DNA of 36,779 nt from Scatosoma sp045654025 (GCA_045654025.1 JAZOMO010000012.1:1-36779); one strand, 5' to 3'. Counted from the first letter of the stretch, positions 23,918 through 32,727 are shown. Notes: a model not told the origin generated them from the letters alone. A program made the numbers and translations.

Positions 23918-23992
23918 GCTTCCGTAGTTAAATGGATATAACAGCCCCCTCCTAAGGGGCAATTCCGAGTTCGATTCTCAGCGGGAGTACCA
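23918..23992 (+). tRNA. tRNA-Arg, anticodon CCU
   Basis: The 75-nt gene folds as a cloverleaf with encoded CCA (23990-23992). The anticodon stem is GCCCC/GGGGC (23944-23948 with 23956-23960), its 7-nt loop holds CCT at 23951-23953, and the T-loop is TTCGATT. The D-stem is GTTA/TAAC. Weak spots are a G-U pair at 1-72 and a C-A mismatch in the second T-stem pair. It reads the AGG arginine codon. A terminator follows, so it is a single-gene unit. Confidence 0.93.
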
Positions 23993-23996
23993 AAAA

Positions 23997-24026
23997 ATCG
24001 ACAAGGTTTGACTTGTCGATTTTTTT
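23997..24026 (+). terminator. Terminator after tRNA-Arg
   Basis: A perfect 9-bp stem ATCGACAAG/CTTGTCGAT (23997-24005 with 24012-24020) is followed by a T-run. Confidence 0.92.
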
Positions 24027-24165
24027 ATCCAAGACGTAGGGTTTCTACGTAATCGTCGCGGGCGTGGAAATAACCCAAATAGAATCTGTTCCGCTTGCGT
24101 TCGCGTTGCGCGCGTGGCGAAAAACGACGGCTTGTTATAAAATGCTCCATTCTATTCGCTTTTTC

Positions 24166-24195
24166 TTGACAGGGCGGATGGCTTTTTGATATACT
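24166..24195 (+). promoter_or_regulatory. Promoter of the C39-like peptidase gene
   Basis: A perfect TTGACA (24166-24171), an 18-bp spacer and TATACT (24190-24195). The start site near 24202 leaves a leader of about 70 nt. Bases 24027-24165 hold no gene I can support. Confidence 0.85.
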
Positions 24196-24270
24196 TACAT
24201 TTGTGGGCAATGCGCAATGCTGGTAGGAATAGCAAAAAAAATACTACTGGGCGAAGTGATTGAGGGTGAA

Positions 24271-24858
24271 ATGAAGTACTTAAATCAGTTTGAATACAAG
24301 CATATTTTGTATAAAACGAGGCTAAAAAAGGACGTTGAAGAATGGAGGCGATTTACCACGATTGCAACGTCGGGATGTGGTTTGTGCTCGGCTTGTATGG
24401 CGGTAGACGCTCTTACCGATAAAGCGCCCACGCTGGAGGAATGTGTACAGCTTTCTTACGATTGCGAGGCAAATCTCTTCAACGGAACGGATATGTCCGT
24501 CTTTGGACCCACGATTGCGGAAAAATTCGATCTGGATTATGCAAGCACTAGCGACCTTGACGAGGCGATTGAGCATTTGTGTAAGGGCGGTCAAATCGTC
24601 GTTCACGTTCGCCGCTCGGAGCCCGGGATTGCGCTGTTTACGAAGGCGGGGCATTATATGCTGATTACGGCGACGGACGGGAGGGAATTTTGTATTCTCG
24701 ACCCCAGCTACACGCCAGAGAAATTCCATATACCCGAACGTGAGGGCAAGGTGAACGATAAAAACGCGCCGTACCTGTATTGCGACGTGAACGTCGTACA
24801 CGCCGAGGCGCATTACGAAAAACCGAAATACCATCTTTTCTCTAGAAGGAAGAAATAA
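24271..24858 (+). CDS. C39-like (papain-fold) cysteine peptidase family protein
   Basis: I start this protein at MKYLNQFEYK (195 residues) because GAGG lies 5 nt ahead. An in-frame ATG at 24217 would add 18 residues but has no ribosome binding site. The fold resembles peptidase C39-like proteins: the catalytic cysteine would be C36 in TSGCGLCSACMA, the histidine H128 in AGHYMLI and the aspartate D144 in ILDPSY. There is no signal peptide or membrane segment, so it should be cytosolic or released by another route. The substrate is unknown. The neighbouring ABC transporter is close enough to suggest a link, but C39 domains linked to export are usually fused to the transporter. Confidence 0.6.
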   Translation: MKYLNQFEYKHILYKTRLKKDVEEWRRFTTIATSGCGLCSACMAVDALTDKAPTLEECVQLSYDCEANLFNGTDMSVFGPTIAEKFDLDYASTSDLDEAIEHLCKGGQIVVHVRRSEPGIALFTKAGHYMLITATDGREFCILDPSYTPEKFHIPEREGKVNDKNAPYLYCDVNVVHAEAHYEKPKYHLFSRRKK

Positions 24859-24961
24859 AAAAGGTGTCCATATTACAAGAGGAAATCCTGCACAGTTGGG
24901 GGATTTCTCGCCGTTAAAACCTAAATGGTTCAAGTCTTGTCAGCTTAAATAAGGGGAAAAT

Positions 24962-27811
24962 ATGTTACAACTGAAGAACGTAGTTAAAAAATACAATACG
25001 AAAGCGGGCGTAGTCAATGCTTTGGACGGCGTTTCTCTCACCTTCCCTTCTAGGGGAATGGTGTTTGTTTTGGGTAAAAGCGGTAGCGGTAAAACGACGA
25101 TGTTGAACGTTATCGGTGGCTTGGACGGCATCGACGGGGGCGAAATTCTTATCCAGGATAAGCAATTCTCTACCTTCACAGCAAAAGAATACGACAGCTA
25201 TCGTAATACGTTTATCGGCTTTGTATTCCAGGAATACAATCTATTGTCTGAATATACCGTTGAATACAATATCAAGATTGCAATGGAGTTGCAGGGCAAA
25301 CCCGTGGATGAAGAGGAATGCAATCGCCTGATGCGAGAGATGGAAATCGAGGGGCTGAAAAATAGAAAGCCTTCCGAGCTTTCCGGCGGTCAGCGTCAGC
25401 GTGTAGCAATCGCGCGTGCTCTCGTTAAAGAGCCCCGTATCATCATGGCGGACGAGCCTACGGGGGCACTCGACAGCGTAACGGGTACGCAGGTATTCGA
25501 TATGCTGAAAAAGCTGTCGAAGGAAAAGCTGGTCATCGTCGTTTCGCACGACGAAGAATTTGCCGAAAAGTACGCGGACAGAATTATTCGCCTTGTAGAC
25601 GGTAAGGTTGTAGAAGACGTTTCGTATACTGAAACGGAGCTCACTGGAAACATTAGCGAAGGGGAGGATTCGTTGCTTGTCCGTGAGGGCGCAGATCTCT
25701 CTGAGGCGGAAAAAAATGCGGTTGCAAAGGCGATTAAAGAACGCAAAAAGATTGAAATTATAGAAAAAATCGGTTTCCGAGGCAAGAAGGAGACGGGAGA
25801 AGTAACGCTGGAGCAGGAAGAGCCTGTTGCTCTTAGAAAGAGCAAGATGAAATTAAAAAGCTCGGCGTATTTAGGCGTGAAGTCGTTGGGCGTAAAACCT
25901 TTCCGTTTGGCGTTGACAGTGTTGCTTTCGGCGCTTGCGTTTGCCGTCTTTGGGTTGTTTGATACGATTGCTAACTTAAACGCGGCGAGGATTTTGAAAA
26001 ACCACATGACTCAATCCTTGTCTTCTACGATGGTGGCTGAGCCTGATTATATCATCAATTACGAAGACGAAGCGTTTGAAAAATACGACTTAAAGGTATC
26101 GCGGAACGCCCTTGATGAGCTGTCTGGGCAAACGGGTGGCACGGTAAAGGGGATTTTAGGGTTCCGCGGAGATGCAGGGACGTATAACATTACGCATTCG
26201 AAAACGATCAATGAAATTTCCGCTTCTGGCGTAGTGCTTGGCAGTGAATATTATTCCAAACGTGTAAATGGATTTGTCGAATTTGACAGCGAGACGGAAT
26301 TGAATGAAAACGGTACTTTCAAGGATTTTGATTATAAGCTGGTAGAAGGGAGTTATCCCAAGTTTATTTATGAAAATGGCGAAGTTACGGAAAACTCGTT
26401 GATGCAGGTGGCAATTTCTACCTATCTTGCCGATTCGCTGATTTTCTTCTTAAATGGTCAGCCTTTAAACGGTGTAGAGATTACAAAACGTTCCGACTTG
26501 TTGGGGGCAACCATTAACATTGAGCAGAAATATACCATCGTTGGTATTATTGATTGTGGGGGGATTCCTGAAAGATACGACGTATTGAAGGAATCGTGGC
26601 CCTCTCAAATAGGCGATGCTCTGAAGAAAGACTACAATGCGTATATTGATGCGGGGGCCAAGAAGTGCTTGTTTGTCGGCGCTGGGTTTATGGAAGAACG
26701 TAACGCGGAAAAAGGGGTTTCCAGCATCTATCGCGTACGCAACGGTGCGTCGTATAAGTGGGAGATGAGCGGGGGAGTCCTCAATACGGTAAAATCGATT
26801 ACGTCCTACGTATACAACGTAAACGAATTCAATCAGAATAATATCGTGCTGTTTAACGACCAATATGCGGAAGACGGTTCGATTTCGTTGGAATCGAACG
26901 AAATTCTGCTCCATTGCAACGACCTGAAGGATATGCTGTCAGAGCGTATAAAGGGCTTGGGCGATGATAAGGTTCGCGCGGAAGGATTGATTGAAGGCTT
27001 GGCTACTGGTACGGCGTCTGAAAACAGAAAACGCATACAAGATCTGGCTGAGTTATTGAATCTGAATTGGGCGAACGGGTTAGACGTCAGTGTGGACTTT
27101 CGCTCCTCGGAGACGGGTGAGGAAATCACGGCGGATTGGAAGATTGTCGGCGTGTATTTCTGTGTCACTGAAGTGGAGGATGCTTCGCGTTATTACAAGT
27201 TGATGGTCGGTGAGGAGTTTATGGAAACCTATCACATCTACCATCAGCAAGGGGAGTACAATAAAGTTCTCTTCTCGGGGAAAAGCGTTAAAAACGGCGG
27301 CGATCTCATCGTTGATTATTTGACGGCTGAAAGCGGTTTTGTGCTCAGCTGGTATAATAATTCAATTCTGACGGTCATTAGTAAGAATGAAACGATTATT
27401 CGTCAAATCGCCGACCTGTTCTTGTACGTAGCGTTGGCGCTTGCGTCCATTTCAATCTTCATGTTGTACAACTATATCAGCACCAGTATTTCCAGTAAGC
27501 GCCGTAGCGTAGGTGTGTTGCGTGCGCTGGGCGCAGGTGGTAGGGATATTTTGCGTACGTTCTTGATTGAAAGTTTGATTATTGCGGTCATCAACGGTAT
27601 CTTTGCGTGTGTATTTTCTGCGTTCGGATGTGTACTTGTCAACTCCTACGTTATGAACATAATGAACATTTACGTTGCCTTTGCTCTGTTTGGGGTACGG
27701 CAGGTACTGATTATTATGTTGCTTAGCTTCTTGACGGCGTTCCTTTCGTCGGCGTTGCCTATCATCAGGATTTCCAAAAAGAAGCCGGTGGAACTCATTC
27801 GCCGTTCGTAA
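24962..27811 (+). CDS. ABC transporter with fused ATPase and FtsX-type permease
   Basis: This 949-residue protein joins an N-terminal ATPase (1-~235) to a MacB/FtsX-type permease. Visible ATPase motifs are Walker A GKSGSGKT (38-45), the signature LSGGQRQRVAIARAL, Walker B IIMADEPTGALD and the H-loop SHDEEF. A charged linker follows, then one membrane segment near 318-340, a large extracytoplasmic domain (about 340-800) and three C-terminal spans with the FtsX segment SSKRRSVGVLRALGAG. MacB-type systems export peptides, antibiotics or lipoproteins or act as mechanotransmission machines; the substrate here is unknown. The start has AAGGGG upstream. A terminator follows. Confidence 0.92.
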   Translation: MLQLKNVVKKYNTKAGVVNALDGVSLTFPSRGMVFVLGKSGSGKTTMLNVIGGLDGIDGGEILIQDKQFSTFTAKEYDSYRNTFIGFVFQEYNLLSEYTVEYNIKIAMELQGKPVDEEECNRLMREMEIEGLKNRKPSELSGGQRQRVAIARALVKEPRIIMADEPTGALDSVTGTQVFDMLKKLSKEKLVIVVSHDEEFAEKYADRIIRLVDGKVVEDVSYTETELTGNISEGEDSLLVREGADLSEAEKNAVAKAIKERKKIEIIEKIGFRGKKETGEVTLEQEEPVALRKSKMKLKSSAYLGVKSLGVKPFRLALTVLLSALAFAVFGLFDTIANLNAARILKNHMTQSLSSTMVAEPDYIINYEDEAFEKYDLKVSRNALDELSGQTGGTVKGILGFRGDAGTYNITHSKTINEISASGVVLGSEYYSKRVNGFVEFDSETELNENGTFKDFDYKLVEGSYPKFIYENGEVTENSLMQVAISTYLADSLIFFLNGQPLNGVEITKRSDLLGATINIEQKYTIVGIIDCGGIPERYDVLKESWPSQIGDALKKDYNAYIDAGAKKCLFVGAGFMEERNAEKGVSSIYRVRNGASYKWEMSGGVLNTVKSITSYVYNVNEFNQNNIVLFNDQYAEDGSISLESNEILLHCNDLKDMLSERIKGLGDDKVRAEGLIEGLATGTASENRKRIQDLAELLNLNWANGLDVSVDFRSSETGEEITADWKIVGVYFCVTEVEDASRYYKLMVGEEFMETYHIYHQQGEYNKVLFSGKSVKNGGDLIVDYLTAESGFVLSWYNNSILTVISKNETIIRQIADLFLYVALALASISIFMLYNYISTSISSKRRSVGVLRALGAGGRDILRTFLIESLIIAVINGIFACVFSAFGCVLVNSYVMNIMNIYVAFALFGVRQVLIIMLLSFLTAFLSSALPIIRISKKKPVELIRRS

Positions 27812-27823
27812 AACAAAGTATCA

Positions 27824-27850
27824 AAGACAGCCCATATGGGCTGTCTTTTG
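27824..27850 (+). terminator. Terminator after the ABC transporter gene
   Basis: A perfect 24-bp palindrome at 27824-27847, centred on CCCATATGGG, ends in TTTTG. With no free loop bases drawn it would fold with a small central loop. Confidence 0.85.
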
Positions 27851-27918
27851 TGTTATATAGGGGAAAGTTTTTTGGGTAATAAAGAATAAAAAATTCTTTA
27901 TAAATTTTGTCAATTCCC

Positions 27919-27947
27919 TTGATTTTTTTGCGGTATGGTGGTATGAT
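27919..27947 (+). promoter_or_regulatory. Promoter of the polytopic membrane protein gene
   Basis: TTGATT (27919-27924), a 17-bp spacer and TATGAT (27942-27947). It lies about 50 nt before the chosen start codon at 27999. Confidence 0.7.
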
Positions 27948-27998
27948 AAAGATGGGCGCTAAAGGAAAGTGAAAGGACCCTTGGCAAAGGAGTATCGT

Positions 27999-29513
27999 AT
28001 GCAGGAAAAAACTCGTGAAAAACTCATTTTCGCCATAGGTATTTTGGCGTTTTTGATTGCCGGTGTGTCCTTCCTGTTTTCGGCAATAGAGATTCTTTCA
28101 ATTCTTTATGAGTTGGATTGGAACTTTTCTGTGGTGTTGCAGTCGGTGGCGGCTTACGAAATGGTCGTTGACCTTGCGTTTTCTGCGTTCGAGCTGGCAA
28201 TGGGACTTATCCTCATTAAACAATGGCAAGAAAAGGAGCGTACGGAAGTATACAAAACCCTTTCGAAGCTCATTAGTGCCGTCGTATACGCATCGTTTGT
28301 TAAGGTGATGGTTAGTCTGTTAATGTCGCAATTCGTTGATGCGAATCCTGGCGAATGGAACATAAACGTTATCTACTGCATCGTTTACTTGGTCTACCTT
28401 ATTCTTACGTCCTCTACGGGGGCGTATTTGCGAAAACGCAAATGGATGTCTTTGTATATCACCATGCTAATCACGTCCGTCATTGGTGTAGGGTTTTGTA
28501 TCTACGATTGCATATCAGTGGTTGATGCATTGGGGACAATTGTGGAAATTGGTACGACGCTTGCAAACACTCTCTTAATCGGGTTGATCGTTGCGTTCTC
28601 TGCGGGGGTGGTTGTGTATTATGCGAAAGACCCCGAAACATTGTGGCGTGACGTCTTAGACGGTGAAGACTATGACGTTGTGGAGAATGAGGGTGGCTAT
28701 GAACGAGTAAAAATCTATGCAACAAGAGTAGAGGAAAGCGCAATCAACGTCGTTATTCTCGTGCTGTATTGCCTGTGCGCGTTGGCGGGGCTTGCAGGGA
28801 TTTTATTGTATGCCATTGAAAGTGACGTAGGAGAGTATTTCGGCGGTACAGTGCAGGATTTCATTGATAATATAGAGCATCGGCTTTTCGACGGTAGTCT
28901 TGGTGGAGTGCTGGATCTTCTTATCTTGCTTATACTGGTTTCGATCTATCCATTTCTCTGCGTTGGGCAAGCGCTTGGTGCGCTTCAACGAAAGGCTGAG
29001 GGTAAAGTTTGCGTAATGTCGATTGCCAGCATGGGGACGATGATGGTATTGATGGCATCTGTGTCGTTGGTGATTGACGTCATGCATGATCTTACGCTAT
29101 TTCAAAAGGTTCGATGGGGAAATTATTCTGTATACCAAGCGATATTGGTCGTTCTCTGCATCGTCTATTATTTAACGAAGCGGATATACGTCAACTCGAC
29201 TAAGGAAATCAGCGAGGGCATTACGCAGGGGGATTCCTACCACTCACATAGCGCAGGGATTGCGAGGATTTGTCTGTTTAGCGGTATCTTTTCGGCTGTG
29301 GGGCTGGTGGTTCTCTTTGCGATGAAATGCAGTGATGGCAACGTGTGCATTTCCTATTTAATGATGGCGGCGGCTGCTCTGTTGGCGACGGCGGGGGCTT
29401 GCCTCGAGGCAAAGTATCCGTTCAATGAATTTGAATACGCGAAACGAAAGGTGGTTGCGCCCAAGGAGGGTGAGGCGTCTGAAAATACAGAGGGCGAGGC
29501 GGAAACGGCGTAA
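27999..29513 (+). CDS. Unrecognised polytopic membrane protein
   Basis: I choose the ATG at 27999 (MQEKTREKLIF) because AAAGGAG lies 6 nt upstream. A GTG at 27969 would add 10 residues with no good site. The 504-residue product has about a dozen hydrophobic segments, for example FAIGILAFLIAG, VIYCIVYLVYLILTS, LLIGLIVAFSAGVVVYY, ILVLYCLCALAGLAGILLYA, DLLILLILVSIYPFLCVG and YLMMAAAALLATAGACLEA. A charged cytosolic segment sits between the sixth and seventh (about 220-255), and the tail is acidic. I recognise no family or conserved motif. Base composition matches its neighbours. Confidence 0.55.
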   Translation: MQEKTREKLIFAIGILAFLIAGVSFLFSAIEILSILYELDWNFSVVLQSVAAYEMVVDLAFSAFELAMGLILIKQWQEKERTEVYKTLSKLISAVVYASFVKVMVSLLMSQFVDANPGEWNINVIYCIVYLVYLILTSSTGAYLRKRKWMSLYITMLITSVIGVGFCIYDCISVVDALGTIVEIGTTLANTLLIGLIVAFSAGVVVYYAKDPETLWRDVLDGEDYDVVENEGGYERVKIYATRVEESAINVVILVLYCLCALAGLAGILLYAIESDVGEYFGGTVQDFIDNIEHRLFDGSLGGVLDLLILLILVSIYPFLCVGQALGALQRKAEGKVCVMSIASMGTMMVLMASVSLVIDVMHDLTLFQKVRWGNYSVYQAILVVLCIVYYLTKRIYVNSTKEISEGITQGDSYHSHSAGIARICLFSGIFSAVGLVVLFAMKCSDGNVCISYLMMAAAALLATAGACLEAKYPFNEFEYAKRKVVAPKEGEASENTEGEAETA

Positions 29514-29537
29514 GAAAAGCCGCGCGGTTGGCGCGGC
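29513..29537 (-). terminator. Terminator of the AraC-type regulator gene
   Basis: A perfect 7-bp GC stem GCCGCGC/GCGCGGC (29519-29525 with 29531-29537) is followed on the minus strand by TTTTCTTA. It overlaps the end of the facing membrane protein gene. Confidence 0.8.
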
Positions 29538-29560
29538 GGTTGTGGAAAAAATTTTGTTGT

Positions 29561-30355
29561 TTACCGTTTTGCTCGTTCGTTTTTCCGGTATTGCATCGGT
29601 GAGAGTCCTTCTTTCTTTTTGAAAATCGTGCCGAAATAGTTGGCGGAAGAAAAACCGCAAACTTCGGCAATTTCCTCCATTGTTTGCTTTGTATTAAACA
29701 GTAGTTCTTTGGCTTTTGTCAGCCGTATGTTTAAGAGGAAATCCACGATAGAGCAGTTCGTGTGCTTTTTGAAGTTATAGATAAGGGTGGACTTGGACAC
29801 AAAGAAAGTGTTGGCAAGGCTTTGCAGAGTTAACGGCTCGGCGTAGTTTTCGTGCAAATAATCCATCACCTTTAATATAAGGGGTGGCAGGTCCTTTTGC
29901 GCGGTGGCGGTGGGGGCGATCGACTTCCTTTGCAGGTTTTGCAAAAGGTAGACCGTGTAGGAAAACAACGCGTGAATCACGTGCGGCGCGTGCTTTTCGT
30001 TGCGGTTGGCGGCGATACTCTTGTCTAAAATAGCAATCAACTCTTTCGCTTCTTCTGCGCTGGGTTTTATCGGTTGCAAAGCTTGCGCCTGCAAGGTTTC
30101 CTTTTGATAGGGGTTTAAGTATTCCGGCGAAACGTTAACGTTGTATCGTTCGAAGCCTGCTCCTTCCGTCTTATGCACGACGTGCGGCGGAATTACGAGC
30201 AGTATTGGCGCGCTGACCTTATACAACGCGTTGGAAAGGAAAAAGGTTCGTTCTCCTTTCGATAAGAAATAAATTTCATAATGTGTGTGGGAGTGTAAAT
30301 CGTGCATCGACCAGTCTTTGTCTCGCACGGATTTTTCAATTTCAATATACGACAT
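29561..30355 (-). CDS. AraC-family transcriptional regulator
   Basis: The 264-residue protein has an N-terminal cupin-like sensing part (HSHTHYEIYFLSKGERTFFL) and a C-terminal AraC double helix-turn-helix from about 160. Key blocks are PLTLQSLANTFFVSKSTLIYNFKKHTN and, in the second half, EIAEVCGFSSANYFGTIFKKKEGLSPMQYRK. It is divergent from the uronate operon with a 123-bp gap, so it probably controls uxaB-yitT-uxaA in response to a sugar acid. The effector is inferred from context only. A GAGGG site precedes the ATG. Confidence 0.93.
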   Translation of the reverse strand: MSYIEIEKSVRDKDWSMHDLHSHTHYEIYFLSKGERTFFLSNALYKVSAPILLVIPPHVVHKTEGAGFERYNVNVSPEYLNPYQKETLQAQALQPIKPSAEEAKELIAILDKSIAANRNEKHAPHVIHALFSYTVYLLQNLQRKSIAPTATAQKDLPPLILKVMDYLHENYAEPLTLQSLANTFFVSKSTLIYNFKKHTNCSIVDFLLNIRLTKAKELLFNTKQTMEEIAEVCGFSSANYFGTIFKKKEGLSPMQYRKNERAKR

Positions 30356-30403
30356 ATGTCCCTCGAAAAATTAGAATATATATGTAATTTAAGAAAATAT
30401 TAT

Positions 30404-30443
30404 CATTTTTTATATGGAATTGTCAAATAAAAAATGGTATAAT
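30404..30443 (+). promoter_or_regulatory. uxaB promoter and candidate operator
   Basis: A perfect TATAAT (30438-30443) with TG one base upstream (an extended -10) lacks a good -35. A perfect 10-bp inverted repeat, CATTTTTTAT/ATAAAAAATG (30404-30413 and 30427-30436), ends one base before the -10. This fits control by the divergent AraC protein. Confidence 0.6.
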
Positions 30444-30478
30444 AAATAAAATTTATTAAAAAGCAAGGAGCAAAAACA

Positions 30479-31855
30479 ATGATTAAGATTTTGCAATATG
30501 GTGAAGGCAACTTTTTGCGTACGTTCGTAGACGTATATTTCGACACGCTGAACAAAGAAGGTGCGGGTGAATACGAAGTACATATCGTAAAGCCGATTAC
30601 CTTTGGCACGCTGGAACGTTTTGAAAAACAGAACAATAAGTATCACGTTGTTTTGCGTGGTATGGAAAACGGCAAAGAGGTAGAAAACGTATACAAGGTA
30701 GACAGCTTGGCGAGCGTTATCGACCCGTTTGCGGATTATGAAGCGTACGTAGCTTTGGCGAAAGATCCTGAACTGAAAATCATCGTTTCCAACACGACGG
30801 AAGCAGGCATCTGCTACAACGCAAAGGACGAAATGGCAGGCTTTGAAGGCATTACCTATCCTGCTAAGCTGACGAAATTCTTGTACGACCGTTTCCAGGC
30901 TGGCTTGGATGGGTTGTATCTGTTGCCCGTTGAGCTCATCGACAACAACGCTGACGAGCTGAAAAAGTGCGTGGATAAGTACATTGCGCTTTGGAACTTG
31001 CCTGCTGAGTTCAAGGCTTGGAACGAAGAAAAGAACTTCTACTGCAACACGCTGGTAGACCGTATCGTATCCGGCTATCCTCGCGACGAGGAAACGAAGG
31101 CTCGTTTGACGAAGCTCATCGGTGAGCAGGACGATCTGATGTCCATCGGCGAACCGTTCGGTCTTTGGGCGGTTGAAAAGAAGGGCGCAATCGCAGATTA
31201 TATCCACGAAGGCGTGCATAATATCGAAGTCGTATTGACCGACAACATCGGCTACTACAAGAAGAGAAAGGTTCGCGTATTGAACGGCAGCCACACCAAC
31301 CTCGTGCCTACGGCATTGTTGCTTGGCGCAGTTACGGTATACGACTGTATGGTAGACGAAAAGCTTTCCGCGTTCGTAGAAAATACTTTGAAAGAGGAAA
31401 TCAACCCTTACGTTTCCAGCGATATCGCCGCAACGACGGTATTCGCAAACAGTGTAAAGGACAGATTTATGAACCCGTTCTTGAACCACCAGTTGGTTAG
31501 CATCTCCTTGAACTCCATTTCCAAATGGCGCGCAAGAGTATTGCCCAGCTTCAAGGATTACTATGCAGACCACGGCGCGCTTGCTCCTTATCTGACGATT
31601 GGTTTCTCCTACTTGATGGCTCTGTATGCAGGCATCAAAAAGCAGGGTGAAGGCTACTTTGTAGACGTACCTGGCCGTACGATTGAGCTCAAGGACGACC
31701 TTCCGTATCTTGAATACTTTGCGAATGGCGGCAGCGTTGTAGCGTTCATGGCTGACGAGGCTGTTTGGGGCGAAGACTTGACGAAGTACGAAGGCTTTGC
31801 AAAGGCTGTGGAAGAAAACGTGGCGAAGATTCAAAGAGGTGAAAGCCTGATCTAA
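30479..31855 (+). CDS. uxaB: Tagaturonate reductase (altronate oxidoreductase)
   Basis: UxaB reduces D-tagaturonate to D-altronate with NADH in galacturonate breakdown. It belongs to the mannitol dehydrogenase family. The 458-residue product starts MIKILQYGEGNFLRTF, which carries the nucleotide-binding loop G-E-G-N-F, and has SNTTEAG, VLPVELI-like (YLLPVELIDNN) and the family's C-terminal NGSHTNLVPTALLLG with the conserved catalytic lysine/histidine neighbourhood. AAGGAG is 8 nt from the ATG. The altronate dehydratase two genes later completes this branch. Isomerase, kinase and aldolase genes are not in the window. Confidence 0.93.
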   Translation: MIKILQYGEGNFLRTFVDVYFDTLNKEGAGEYEVHIVKPITFGTLERFEKQNNKYHVVLRGMENGKEVENVYKVDSLASVIDPFADYEAYVALAKDPELKIIVSNTTEAGICYNAKDEMAGFEGITYPAKLTKFLYDRFQAGLDGLYLLPVELIDNNADELKKCVDKYIALWNLPAEFKAWNEEKNFYCNTLVDRIVSGYPRDEETKARLTKLIGEQDDLMSIGEPFGLWAVEKKGAIADYIHEGVHNIEVVLTDNIGYYKKRKVRVLNGSHTNLVPTALLLGAVTVYDCMVDEKLSAFVENTLKEEINPYVSSDIAATTVFANSVKDRFMNPFLNHQLVSISLNSISKWRARVLPSFKDYYADHGALAPYLTIGFSYLMALYAGIKKQGEGYFVDVPGRTIELKDDLPYLEYFANGGSVVAFMADEAVWGEDLTKYEGFAKAVEENVAKIQRGESLI

Positions 31856-31860
31856 CGGGT

Positions 31861-32727
31861 ATGAATAAGAAAAAAGTTTTTACAGAAGTAAAAGGTTATG
31901 TCGGAATGTTGCTGGGGTGCGTATTATACGCCCTCAGCCTCCGTTTCTTCTTGCGACCGAATGGAATCGTCGCAGGGGGCTTGACGGGTCTTGCCACGCT
32001 AATCAACTTAATCGACGAAAGAATCCCTATGGGTATGATTACGATTGCGCTCAACGTTCCCATCTTTTTGCTTGGATTAAAGTATACGGGCTGGAAATTT
32101 ATTCTGCGCTGTCTATTGACGGTTGCGGTGCTTGGCGGGGTGACGGACTTGTTTTCGTTGTTTGTGCCACAGCTTACGACAGACCCTTTGCTTGCTTCGC
32201 TGTACGGTGGTATCCTGCAGGGAATCGGTGTCGGACTGTTTATCCGCTGTGAATTTAGCAGTGGCGGTACGGAACTCCTTGGTCGTGTCGTTTCCAAGTG
32301 GGTCAAGGTTGTCAATATCCCTGTCTGTGTAGGGATCTTTGATGCGATGATCGTTGCGGCGGGTGCATTTAAGCAGGGTCCGGAGAACATTCTCTACGCC
32401 TTAATCGTGGTGTTTGTTTGTACGAAAGTCAGCGAGGTGGTCTTGATGGGCTTGGAGAAGTCAAAGCTCTGTATCATTATCACCAATAAGGGTGGGGAGA
32501 TTGCGCAGGCGCTCATCGAAAGAAGTCCTCGCGGTATCACGATGCTGGACGGCGAAGGGATGTATAGCCATCAAGAACGGAACGTGCTGTTAACCTGTGT
32601 AAAGAATAGACAGCTGACACAGCTGAGGCAAATCGTTCGTGAGGTTGACGAGGCGGCGTTCGTTATCATCAACGATTCGGTAGAGGTGCGAGGAAAGGGC
32701 TTCACAGCTTTGGATAAGGACGTATAA
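31861..32727 (+). CDS. YitT-family membrane protein (DUF161 plus DUF2179)
   Basis: The 288-residue product has five or so membrane spans in the first 170 residues, including VGMLLGCVLYALSLRFF and PNGIVAGGLTGLA. A soluble C-terminal DUF2179-type domain (about 205-280) contains GGEIAQALIERSPRGIT and ERNVLLTCV. YitT proteins have no firmly assigned transport role. Its place between uxaB and uxaA, with only 5 and 39 nt gaps, is unusual and hints at a role in uronate transport or in a linked signal. The ribosome binding site is weak, so translation may rely on coupling to uxaB. Confidence 0.88.
   Translation: MNKKKVFTEVKGYVGMLLGCVLYALSLRFFLRPNGIVAGGLTGLATLINLIDERIPMGMITIALNVPIFLLGLKYTGWKFILRCLLTVAVLGGVTDLFSLFVPQLTTDPLLASLYGGILQGIGVGLFIRCEFSSGGTELLGRVVSKWVKVVNIPVCVGIFDAMIVAAGAFKQGPENILYALIVVFVCTKVSEVVLMGLEKSKLCIIITNKGGEIAQALIERSPRGITMLDGEGMYSHQERNVLLTCVKNRQLTQLRQIVREVDEAAFVIINDSVEVRGKGFTALDKDV

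Noticed and set aside
24025..24210. Minus-strand open frame of 61 codons between the tRNA and the C39-like gene
   Set aside because: It overlaps a convincing plus-strand promoter and has no ribosome binding site at either possible start. A terminator follows it by chance because the tRNA terminator is symmetric. A decayed gene remnant cannot be excluded.
24859..24961. GAAATCC/GGATTTC hairpin between the C39-like gene and the ABC transporter gene as a terminator
   Set aside because: There is no T-run after the stem, so I did not list it; the genes may be co-transcribed.
30410..31834. Long minus-strand open frame opposite uxaB (474 codons), with similar ones opposite aspS (34918-36183) and RNase J (13181-14374)
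   Set aside because: Each lies over a gene with clear family motifs on the other strand. Their products look like low-complexity reverse readings and they lack start signals.
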